Shown one piece after another: positions 32,231 to 38,924 of a DNA stretch of 64,000 nt. Within the stretch, counting starts at the first letter, position 1. Every line of letters begins with the position of its first letter. The translations under genes were made by a program, and so were the position numbers. Origin of the DNA: a virus; IMG/VR virus record IMGVR_UViG_3300047335_000079, positions 1 through 64,000 of that record; one strand, given 5' to 3'. The notes beneath the pieces were generated by a model. That model did not search any database and was not told the origin of the DNA. It saw nothing but the letters and a program-made list of their open reading frames with translations.

Positions 32231-32647
32231 TCAGCCATAAATCCGTGGTTGTTTCCTCTTTTCAAGATACGCGGCGGTGGCCACGTCGAGCTTGTCTTGG
32301 TCGAGGATGATTTCGGCAATCTCCTCAAACGGCGTCGGTGGGAAGGCGTCGTTGAGCGCGGCGAGCGCCAACTGCTGGTCGGTGGTTAGCCCAAGGTAGT
32401 CGAGGGCTTCGTCGTTGAGAAAGGCGTCGCCGGCGCTCTGCCAGGGATGAGTAGGGGAGGCGTCGGGCTCGCCGATGTAGTGCGCGGGGCGAAACTCCCA
32501 GCCATCGGGCCTGAAAACGTCACATGCGACACCAAGGCAACAGAACGCGCCATCGCCTGAGCGAAGATAGCCCGAGCCTTGGGTATAGCGGCGCGAAAGC
32601 AGGGCCTGTGCCCAAGCCTCGCGGCGGAGTTGAATTTCGTGCGTCAT
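32231..32647 (-). CDS. Conserved phage hypothetical protein
   Basis: 138 residues. Motifs QALLSRRYTQGSGYLRSGDG, FCCLGVACDVF and LALAALNDAFPPTPFEEIAE match a widespread small family of phage and bacterial proteins of unknown function. ATG overlaps the previous stop (ATGA). Confidence 0.7.
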   Translation of the reverse strand: MTHEIQLRREAWAQALLSRRYTQGSGYLRSGDGAFCCLGVACDVFRPDGWEFRPAHYIGEPDASPTHPWQSAGDAFLNDEALDYLGLTTDQQLALAALNDAFPPTPFEEIAEIILDQDKLDVATAAYLEKRKQPRIYG

Positions 32648-33105
32648 TCCTGATTCCTCGCGGCGCGCTCGGGCTGTTCGTAGTGACCAAAGTCAATCAT
32701 GCGACTTTCAACTGTGAGCGGGCTATTGTGAACGGCGGTCTTGATGAGACACGCCGCAGGCACACGGAGCAGTCCGACGCGCGTTGAGCCTAACGGCGCG
32801 AGATCGAGGCGAATGGTGACGTTGGTGCGTCCGAACTTGATAACGACGCCAGTCTGTCCGTGGTAGCGGCTATCGGAGCGGGGTCCAAGGTTGACGCGAA
32901 CGCGATCACCGATCTGCAACGCCGCCATAGCGAGAGTTGAATCGGCGGCTCGCTTGTCTTTGATGGTTCGCACAACGTCGCGGTTGAGTCGAACAAGATG
33001 GTCCAGACTCATATTGTGAAGCAGTGCGGCGGCTTGAATGTAGGTTGAGACTGAACTCCGGCTCGCTTCGGTGGTTGTAGCTTGGCGAGTTTCGGTGGGT
33101 GGCAT
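32644..33105 (-). CDS. Hypothetical protein with KOW-like segment
   Basis: 153 residues from ATG 33105. Helical N-terminus (STYIQAAALLHNMSLDHLVR), then QIGDRVRVNLGPRSDSRYHG and TGVVIKFGRTNVTIRLDL, a KOW/SH3-like pattern seen in nucleic-acid-associated proteins. No further family evidence. Confidence 0.55.
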   Translation of the reverse strand: MPPTETRQATTTEASRSSVSTYIQAAALLHNMSLDHLVRLNRDVVRTIKDKRAADSTLAMAALQIGDRVRVNLGPRSDSRYHGQTGVVIKFGRTNVTIRLDLAPLGSTRVGLLRVPAACLIKTAVHNSPLTVESRMIDFGHYEQPERAARNQE

Positions 33106-33109
33106 TTCT

Positions 33110-33349
33110 TTAGTCCTCAATTTGGGGTTTGTAGCCATCGGGTGGGATGACGTAGGCGATAGCGGAAAATGGAATGAGCACTTGCTCGCGGTCTTGGTAG
33201 CCGTACTTGAAAAGCACGCAGTCGTCAGCGAGTTCTTCAACTTTGCCGTAGAACTGCGTGTGTCCGACGTTGATTACGAAGCCATTGTTGGCAAGGTCGC
33301 GGGTTTTGTAGTCCCAGAGGCGACGATGAAGATCATACGGGCGGGGCAT
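33110..33349 (-). CDS. Small hypothetical protein
   Basis: 79 residues, beta-rich (NNGFVINVGHTQFYGKVEEL, VLFKYGYQDREQVLIPFSAI), ending GYKPQIED. The end and the following intergenic bases resemble those of the next gene (CYKPETED), suggesting duplication of the gene junction. Confidence 0.55.
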   Translation of the reverse strand: MPRPYDLHRRLWDYKTRDLANNGFVINVGHTQFYGKVEELADDCVLFKYGYQDREQVLIPFSAIAYVIPPDGYKPQIED

Positions 33350-33352
33350 CTT

Positions 33353-33655
33353 TTAGTCCTCAGTTTCAGGTTTGTAGCAGTTGGGGTTGGTTTGGACCAT
33401 TTTTACTCGTGCCGCGTTTACTCGTGCCGCGCTCGTTGCTCGTTTGATATCGAACGCGGCTTGGCACCGTGTATCATATTCGTCCGTGCCTCGACGCGGG
33501 TCGAAGTCGCAGGCACACTTGGAATTGCCCTCGGGCACCCCGTAGTGCCAATCACAGAGCCACAGGTCGGCGGCGTCCGCGAGCGAAACACCAGGGTAGG
33601 TGGTTTGGATGAAACTCACCGAGAGTTCTTTTGGGGTCATGGTGTACTCGGTCAT
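33353..33655 (-). CDS. Hypothetical protein with Cys pair
   Basis: 100 residues from ATG 33655 (ATGA overlap). LWLCDWHYGVPEGNSKCACD could bind metal; C-terminus RATSAARVNAARVKMVQ is basic and helical. No family recognised. Confidence 0.5.
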   Translation of the reverse strand: MTEYTMTPKELSVSFIQTTYPGVSLADAADLWLCDWHYGVPEGNSKCACDFDPRRGTDEYDTRCQAAFDIKRATSAARVNAARVKMVQTNPNCYKPETED

Positions 33656-33900
33656 GAGGCGCGCCTGGGTTTCGGGTCCCACGCGCCGTGGTCGATTTCG
33701 TACTGCGGGTCGAGGGGATAGCCGCAGCCCTCACAGGTGATGTACTCCCCTTCTTGGAAGTTGTGAATATCCGCTTGCGTCCGAGGGGTGGCAAACGACT
33801 CGGAATAATACGCGGCGTAACACGCCGGGCAGGCCATTTCGCCTATAAACTCGTTGTCACTCTCGAACTCGTAGGCAACGATGGTTGCTTCAGTAATCAT
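33652..33900 (-). CDS. Small zinc-ribbon protein
   Basis: 82 residues. MACPACYAAYY and ITCEGCGYPLD form a CxxC...CxxC ribbon separated by about 35 residues. A GGAG site precedes ATG 33900 by 7 nt. Coupled to both neighbours. Confidence 0.6.
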   Translation of the reverse strand: MITEATIVAYEFESDNEFIGEMACPACYAAYYSESFATPRTQADIHNFQEGEYITCEGCGYPLDPQYEIDHGAWDPKPRRAS

Positions 33901-34061
33901 AAATCTTCTCCGGTAAGTGCGTCATGCACGGTGCATCGCACGTTTTGTGCGAGAGTTGGGAACTGTGCACACTGATAGATAGCGGGCACCAGCCGGTCGG
34001 CGACTTGAATCCCAAGTTCGAGAAAGGCGAGTGCGAGGACGAGGATTTTTAAGTTTCGCAT
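33897..34061 (-). CDS. Small exported or membrane-anchored protein
   Basis: 54 residues from ATG 34061 (TAATG overlap). N-terminal basic residues and hydrophobic helix LKILVLALAFLELGIQVA, then a short domain with two cysteines. Signal anchor likely. Confidence 0.5.
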   Translation of the reverse strand: MRNLKILVLALAFLELGIQVADRLVPAIYQCAQFPTLAQNVRCTVHDALTGEDL

Positions 34062-34201
34062 TAGTCGGGGTGCCCCGCGTTCATGCGGGCTTCGATTTCT
34101 TCGAGGATCAGGTCTTGGAAGGTTGCACTTAATGTGCACTCTTGGAGGTAGAGTTCAATAAGGTCACTGTTGGAGATATTCTTGACGTAGCGCAAGAGCA
34201 T
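34061..34201 (-). CDS. Small acidic helical protein (46 residues)
   Basis: ATG 34201 overlaps the previous stop. SNSDLIELYLQECTLSATFQ and LILEEIEARMNA are amphipathic helices. No family recognised; support comes from coupling at both ends. Confidence 0.5.
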   Translation of the reverse strand: MLLRYVKNISNSDLIELYLQECTLSATFQDLILEEIEARMNAGHPD

Positions 34202-34464
34202 TACTTCGGCTGGGTGCATTTATCCTCCGTCATTTTACGAATCTGATCTTTAAGTTCTTTAAGTTCTTTGAGTGCCAGCCGATGCTCTACAATGAGTTTA
34301 TCAAGGGCCATCCGATGCTCTACAATGAGTTTATCAAGGGCCCTGTCTGTCTCATCTGAAGCCGTATAGTGGTACTCGCCACGGGCTACAAGGCCACGCT
34401 CTTTGGTGAGGGCATGGCGGACTTTATCACCGCCGAGTTGGTGGCGGAATTCGGTGATGGTCAT
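34201..34464 (-). CDS. Small protein with internal 11-residue repeat
   Basis: 87 residues. Starts TITEFRHQL, shared with the gene at 34657-34827. Middle contains ALDKLIVEHRM and ALDKLIVEHRL in tandem, encoded by a 33-bp direct repeat (about 34288-34343), then a Lys/Glu helix. Probably a short coiled coil. Confidence 0.5.
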   Translation of the reverse strand: MTITEFRHQLGGDKVRHALTKERGLVARGEYHYTASDETDRALDKLIVEHRMALDKLIVEHRLALKELKELKDQIRKMTEDKCTQPK

Positions 34465-34656
34465 TTAGGCCTCCGTCGTTTTGGTGAGTACGACGCCGCG
34501 CTCGAAAGGCTGTTCAATGACCACAACGTCAACGAGCGGGTACAGCCATTCGGTGTTAGCGACGACGACTGCATCCTCGGGACTGCTAGCGATCACCGCC
34601 TGTTGTACATAGTCCCGCCCGATCGGGGTGCGGGCTTCGATGAAATAGAGTGTCAT
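34465..34656 (-). CDS. Small hypothetical protein
   Basis: 63 residues: LYFIEARTPIGRDYVQQAVI and SPEDAVVVANTEWLYPLVDV show alternating strand-helix segments of a small alpha/beta domain. Abuts both neighbours. Confidence 0.5.
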   Translation of the reverse strand: MTLYFIEARTPIGRDYVQQAVIASSPEDAVVVANTEWLYPLVDVVVIEQPFERGVVLTKTTEA

Positions 34657-34827
34657 TTAGTCGTATACTTCCACTTCCACGTTGAAGGTGTTTTTGGCGG
34701 GGTTATAAATGAGCCCCGCGACGTGTACAGCGCGCGGACAATGACCGTCGTAAATTTTAACGAGGAGCTCGGTGTTGTCCGGGTCGTCAATTTGAGCGAG
34801 TTGGTGGCGGAATTCGGTGACGGTCAT
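34657..34827 (-). CDS. Small hypothetical protein
   Basis: 56 residues from ATG 34827. Starts TVTEFRHQL like the gene at 34201-34464; the shared start region is a 31-bp near-identical DNA repeat. The C-terminal half is beta-rich (FNVEVEVYD). Confidence 0.5.
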   Translation of the reverse strand: MTVTEFRHQLAQIDDPDNTELLVKIYDGHCPRAVHVAGLIYNPAKNTFNVEVEVYD

Positions 34828-34828
34828 T

Positions 34829-34948
34829 TTACTTTGCACCTTGTTCGTAGACGACGTATTCGCCATAGGCGGTGAGTTTACCACACGCCAGGCAAGAGAT
34901 TACTTTGGGCGCGATCACGACGAGACCGCAGTGAGTGCATCGGGTCAT
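34829..34948 (-). CDS. 39-residue zinc-ribbon protein
   Basis: ATG 34948 overlaps the previous stop (ATGA). RCTHCGLVVIAPKVISCLAC is a CxxC...CxxC rubredoxin-like knuckle, with a short tail. Followed after 1 nt by the next gene. Confidence 0.55.
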   Translation of the reverse strand: MTRCTHCGLVVIAPKVISCLACGKLTAYGEYVVYEQGAK

Positions 34949-35145
34949 TTGAGTTCCTCTTCTTTGATGCCGCGAATACGCGCGGCGTGTTTGTAGTCAG
35001 CCTCGATCATTTCGACGATCAGACTTGAAATGGAGTCGCCAGAGACTTTAGATATGAAGGCGAGCTTGGCAAAGAGCGCGGAATCCAGCCGGAGCGGGAA
35101 GTCCTTGCGCTCGATGCCTTGCGCCTTGAACTCAGATCGTGCCAT
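34945..35145 (-). CDS. Ribbon-helix-helix-like DNA-binding protein
   Basis: 66 residues. FPLRLDSALFAKLAFISKVS followed by GDSISSLIVEMIEADYK fits an Arc/MetJ-type ribbon-helix-helix: an N-terminal beta strand with alternating residues and two helices joined by a G-x-S turn. Candidate repressor for this region, perhaps acting at one of the palindromes upstream. Coupled to the amidotransferase gene. Confidence 0.6.
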   Translation of the reverse strand: MARSEFKAQGIERKDFPLRLDSALFAKLAFISKVSGDSISSLIVEMIEADYKHAARIRGIKEEELK

Positions 35146-36053
35146 TAGTCGTCATGCCCAAAGGGCAGTGAGTTAATTGCATCAACTTGAGCGTCGATGG
35201 GTAAGCCGGATTTGTACATGATTTCATGTACTGCGTCCATGAGCCGGGCGTTGGACGGGCGTTCGTCGCGCAAGCGTCCGGCCTGCGAGCGGGCTCCCAG
35301 GGGAGTCAGCCGCCCGTAGGTCTTGGCTTTTTGTGCGTGACGCTGGCGACGCCGGGCCCAACGATCACACTTCTTGCAGAAGCGGTCGTTTGCGATGCCG
35401 TGGTCACACGAGGTCAGGAACTTATTGGTTCGCGCCTGCCATTGTGCGAAGGTTTCAAGTGTGCCCGCTTGCGCGGTCAACTTAGACCCACCCGCCCAAT
35501 ACAGGGGCTCGAACGCGGAGTGGTTGGAGTACCAATTGCCGTCGCGCTTTACGCCCGCCTTATCGTTGAAGATGATCGTTGTGCCGTCTACGTCCATGAT
35601 GACGAACTTGGATGCCTCTTTCTTGGCATAGGCATCGACGTGCGCGATGAACTCTTCGTTTTGGAGGATGCCGGGTGCGGCTTCGAGCAGTGGTTCAAGT
35701 GAGCGAGCGTAGTGCCAAGTGTCACTCATCGAGGAGTCAATGTCACACTTGACCTCGCGCAGGATGCCGTTATGAAACAGCAGTGTGCCGGGCCTGACCG
35801 TAAACGGGTGGGTGTTTTTCAAGTTGATACTACCCGCCGTTGCGATTCGTGCGTGGAACACGATTTCAGTCGCACCTTGGGTTTTGTAGTGCGCCATTTC
35901 AGAGAGCAGCTTGTCCGTGGAGAAGCCCCGGGAGACTGCAATCCCGCCGTTGACACGCGCGGCTAGGCCCCACCCATGCGGGTTGGAGGAATTAGCGCGG
36001 CGGAGTTGATCGTCGGGGATGTTGGCGGTCGGGGATACGATGATGATGCAGAT
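35145..36053 (-). CDS. Class II glutamine amidotransferase, apparent ATC start
   Basis: 302 residues. The frame extends upstream of the first ATG (35897) to a Cys codon preceded by ATC (36053), with AGGAG 9 nt before it. This gives the expected N-terminal nucleophile Cys followed by NPHGWGLAARVNGGI, HARIATAGSINLKNTHPF (oxyanion/glutamine-binding Arg), LFHNGILREV and SDTWHYA, the full class II (Ntn) GATase signature. Starting at ATG 35897 would remove the nucleophile. It should release ammonia from glutamine for a partner synthetase, and amidoligase 2 lies immediately upstream. The C-terminus has CDHGIANDRFCKKCDRW, a possible zinc site. Confidence 0.75.
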   Translation of the reverse strand: MCIIIVSPTANIPDDQLRRANSSNPHGWGLAARVNGGIAVSRGFSTDKLLSEMAHYKTQGATEIVFHARIATAGSINLKNTHPFTVRPGTLLFHNGILREVKCDIDSSMSDTWHYARSLEPLLEAAPGILQNEEFIAHVDAYAKKEASKFVIMDVDGTTIIFNDKAGVKRDGNWYSNHSAFEPLYWAGGSKLTAQAGTLETFAQWQARTNKFLTSCDHGIANDRFCKKCDRWARRRQRHAQKAKTYGRLTPLGARSQAGRLRDERPSNARLMDAVHEIMYKSGLPIDAQVDAINSLPFGHDD

Positions 36054-36085
36054 TGTACTATGCTCCTGGGTTGGTTAGTGTGTCC

Positions 36086-36114
36086 ATGATATCACAGAAC
36101 GAGGTGAGTGTCAA
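36086..36114 (-). promoter_or_regulatory. Promoter TTGACA-17-TATCAT
   Basis: Minus-strand -35 TTGACA (36109-36114) overlaps the stop codon of amidoligase 2; -10 TATCAT (36086-36091), 17-nt spacer ending TGTGA. It drives the amidotransferase gene, whose leader carries an AGGAG site before the ATC start. Confidence 0.75.
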
Positions 36115-38399
36115 GCGGGCCACCGCACGAACCGGGCGGTGCGTCGTTCAACTTCTTGCGCGTTCTCGTTCTCGTAGCCGTAGTGCGGTCCGCTGTGCCC
36201 GATGGGCAGGGAGCAAGTCCACCAGGGACTCCCAGGCCAAGTGCCCTGAGCGGTGCCATCCAGGATGGCGGACCCCACACCTTGCGAGCATCGTGCCAGG
36301 CCTCGGTCGGCGTTGGGTCCTTCGTTGTAGCCGATTGGAAAATCGGGGGTGGGTTCAGGTTCAGGTTCAGTACTGGAATCGTTGGGCCAGGTGCGCCAGC
36401 CAAGTTCGCCTCTTTCAAGTGCCACTTCGCGAGAGTCGAACATGTAGCCGTAGTGCGGCCCGGAGTGATAGGCAGGGAGCGAGCAGTGCCAAGCCTCAGG
36501 GCCGCTTCGGTCATTACAGAGGTTGGCTTCGGTTTGGCTTTCAAGTGGTAACTGCGGGGCGGGCGTGGTTTCAAGAACCTCACGCCCACACTCGTTACCG
36601 CTGCCGTAGTGCCCGATGTGCGGCACACTTGAATCGTGGCGCGCTCGGGTGCATATGTAGATCATGCGGTTTTGACTCACGAAGTCCGCGCCGCACCGAT
36701 TGGAGAGGTCCGGTTCAAATTGCTCGCTTGGGTTCGTTTGTTGCTCCTGCGCCCAGGTGTGAGCGGGTGTTGCGTCCGGGTCAGTGTGAGCGTGGTGGTC
36801 GCCGTCGTGGCCTCGGGTGCGGGTGCAGGCCCAGCGCCCATGGTCGCTCTCGCTGCACTGATTGGTGTGGCTGAAAGTTGAAATCGTGGGCGGTGTCGCC
36901 TGCGCCCAGGTGTGAAAGGGCGGTGCGTTCGGATTGGTGAGAGCCTGGTGGTCGCCTGGATGCCCTGGGATGCGGGTGCAGGTGAACCCACGGTCGCTCT
37001 CTCCGCATAGAGGGTCGTCAGTTGAGCCAGGCGGCGGCGTTGGCGGAGTTGGAACAGGTGCGGTCCGAACCTCGAAGGTATACGCCCGTGACCAGGGCTG
37101 GGCGTTGCGCACAAAGCCTGCGTGTTGCAGGACTTGGTTTGCGTGGTACACCGCGTGTTCGTTGAGCCGATCGCCGGTTCGCACGACGCCACGGTCCGAG
37201 CGATGCTGGCCGTTGCAGTAGGAGGAGTACCAGCGATGCAGTGCGTGACGGTCAAACGTCCAGCAGTTGGGCCGCACGGTGCTGCTGTTGTTCACTATCC
37301 ACAGTGCTACTTCACGATTGGTGGGTCCGTTGCCGTTTGCGTGCGATGCGCGATGCACGCGCTCGGGAATGAGTCGAGCGGTGAGCGGCTCGCCGTCTGC
37401 GCCTGGCATGACGGGGGCAACGCGGTTGGCGCGATTGCGCCGCCCGTAGGTGCGCGTCGGCCCGCCCCACCCTATGCCATAGGGGGTCGAAGTTGGACTT
37501 TGTGCGATGCGCGGCCGTGCAGGTGCGTCCTCGGATTGGTCACGGCGCAGGTGCGTCGGGTAGCGGTTGGCAATCACCTTTTTCAAGTTGGAGAATTGCT
37601 CGCCGCGACTCTCGATGAAGGCTTGAAATTCTGCGAACGTGCGGGGTTGAACGGGCGCACCCGAATCGGTGAGCATCGTGCCATAGGCAATGATGGCATC
37701 GACGAACTCGATGTAGCCTCGAAGCCGGGTCCGATGCAAGGTCGAGGAGAACATACGGAACTCCAACGTCCCATGATGCTCGGAGATTGAGATCGCGTGG
37801 CCGTGGGAGGTGCGGATGGGTTGGTATTGGCCCCAGGTGCACTCCGCGCGTCCTGCGATGTTCTCGAATTCGGGTTTGTTGGGCGCATGGGCGATGAGAG
37901 AGGACATATGCTTTTCGATGCGCGAGAGGGGTTGGGGGCGGGGGTAGTAGCCGAAGCGGTCGGGCGTGAGTTCAGATGGGCTGATGGGTTCGGGCACGCC
38001 TGGGCGCGTCGTGTGGATGTGCGTCCCGCAACTTGAATGGGACGATGCGAAGCGGCGCAAGATTGGCGCGACTTCTGTGACGTATCGCAGGGCTTCGTGA
38101 CGGGGGAGCGGCGCGTGCACCATCTCGAACCCGGGCGCGCCCGTGGAAACGTCGGACTTGCAGATGAAGATCGGGTGCTCGGCGAAAGTTGAAAGAATGT
38201 CGCCAGCGGCGGATTCGACGCCACCGTGCGCCTGCAATTCAAGCTCGATGCCAAAGAGGCGCATGGTCGGGTCATACGGGTTGTTGACGCCGGGGCTTGC
38301 GTCCGTGAGCATTTCTAAGATGTTCTCGGAGTAGGCGCGCAGGGTTCGGTATCTCGTGAGCGGGCCCAGATCGGGCCGGACCTCGTTTAAGTAGGGCAT
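36111..38399 (-). CDS. Putative amidoligase (PF12224-type) with five C-terminal Cys/His modules, copy 2
   Basis: 762 residues. Residues about 40-290 repeat the amidoligase motifs of copy 1: LFGIELELQA, HPIFICKSDVS, FEMVHAPLP, SCGTHIHTTR and TLEFRMFSST. A linker domain follows, then from about residue 480 five copies of a Cys/His module, for example CGESDRGFTCTRIPGHPGDH and CSESDHGRWACTRTRGHDGD; the last two have CSLPAYHSGPHYGY and CSLPIGHSGPHYGY. Such modules probably bind zinc and may bind the carrier or substrate. The catalytic part is predicted to ligate an amine to a carboxylate using ATP. GAGG lies 4 nt before ATG. Confidence 0.7.
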   Translation of the reverse strand: MPYLNEVRPDLGPLTRYRTLRAYSENILEMLTDASPGVNNPYDPTMRLFGIELELQAHGGVESAAGDILSTFAEHPIFICKSDVSTGAPGFEMVHAPLPRHEALRYVTEVAPILRRFASSHSSCGTHIHTTRPGVPEPISPSELTPDRFGYYPRPQPLSRIEKHMSSLIAHAPNKPEFENIAGRAECTWGQYQPIRTSHGHAISISEHHGTLEFRMFSSTLHRTRLRGYIEFVDAIIAYGTMLTDSGAPVQPRTFAEFQAFIESRGEQFSNLKKVIANRYPTHLRRDQSEDAPARPRIAQSPTSTPYGIGWGGPTRTYGRRNRANRVAPVMPGADGEPLTARLIPERVHRASHANGNGPTNREVALWIVNNSSTVRPNCWTFDRHALHRWYSSYCNGQHRSDRGVVRTGDRLNEHAVYHANQVLQHAGFVRNAQPWSRAYTFEVRTAPVPTPPTPPPGSTDDPLCGESDRGFTCTRIPGHPGDHQALTNPNAPPFHTWAQATPPTISTFSHTNQCSESDHGRWACTRTRGHDGDHHAHTDPDATPAHTWAQEQQTNPSEQFEPDLSNRCGADFVSQNRMIYICTRARHDSSVPHIGHYGSGNECGREVLETTPAPQLPLESQTEANLCNDRSGPEAWHCSLPAYHSGPHYGYMFDSREVALERGELGWRTWPNDSSTEPEPEPTPDFPIGYNEGPNADRGLARCSQGVGSAILDGTAQGTWPGSPWWTCSLPIGHSGPHYGYENENAQEVERRTARFVRWPA

Positions 38400-38435
38400 T
38401 GTACCTCGTACTTTGGAGATTTGTGGTGTTTTCCA

Positions 38436-38464
38436 AGTTTAGCGTACTTGGGTGGGGTTGTCAA
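38436..38464 (-). promoter_or_regulatory. Promoter TTGACA-17-TAAACT for amidoligase 2
   Basis: Minus-strand -35 TTGACA (38459-38464), 17-nt spacer, -10 TAAACT (38436-38441). Gives a leader of about 30 nt with GAGG before ATG 38399. Confidence 0.7.
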
Positions 38465-38472
38465 CCCTAGGT

Positions 38473-38844
38473 TCAGGTCACGGACTTCAACTTCGGCGAT
38501 TGCTCGTTCAGGAACTCCATGAGCTTCTGCTTTGCTTCACCGGCACCCGCACTATCGCGTACGAACTCGTCGTCGAACCCAAAGCCACCGTTGGCGGCGC
38601 GATGACGCAGCGCCGCCAGCGTCGTTTCTTCAGGCTCCCATTGACCTTCGAGCCCGAAGCACGAGCAGTGGCTGCCGTTGACTTCGTACAGTTGCTCGCC
38701 GATTCTATAGAGCACGAACGAGTTACCGCAGTACGAGCCGTAGCCGTACCATGCGATGAGAATTTCGACATCATCGGCGAGCTTGACGCCGTACTCTTGT
38801 TCGATCGACGCGCGGCTGGAGAATTCTTCGAGATAGCAACTCAT
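38473..38844 (-). CDS. Conserved phage hypothetical protein
   Basis: 123 residues. ILIAWYGYGSYCGNSFVLYR, YEVNGSHCSCFGLEGQWEPE and a C-terminal helix. This motif set (WYGYGSYxGxxFVL, NGSHCSCxGLExQWEPE) recurs in phage and prophage proteins of unknown function. ATG overlaps the preceding 27-codon gene (ATGA). Confidence 0.7.
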   Translation of the reverse strand: MSCYLEEFSSRASIEQEYGVKLADDVEILIAWYGYGSYCGNSFVLYRIGEQLYEVNGSHCSCFGLEGQWEPEETTLAALRHRAANGGFGFDDEFVRDSAGAGEAKQKLMEFLNEQSPKLKSVT

Positions 38845-38924
38845 GGTTTAACCTCTTCAACCTCGTTGAGGTAGTACCGCTGTGCGCGGTTGAACAGTTC
38901 GTCGAAGTCGAGTGTGTAACACAA
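38841..38924 (-). CDS. Very small protein (27 residues)
   Basis: TTG start, sequence CYTLDFDELFNRAQRYYLNE, ATGA-coupled to the next gene. First frame after the iteron region on its left side. Confidence 0.4.
   Translation of the reverse strand: MCYTLDFDELFNRAQRYYLNEVEEVKP

Noticed and set aside
36053-36874. 273-codon plus-strand ORF opposite amidoligase 2
   Set aside because: Arg/Ser/Cys-rich antisense shadow; the minus-strand repeats and catalytic motifs are coherent.
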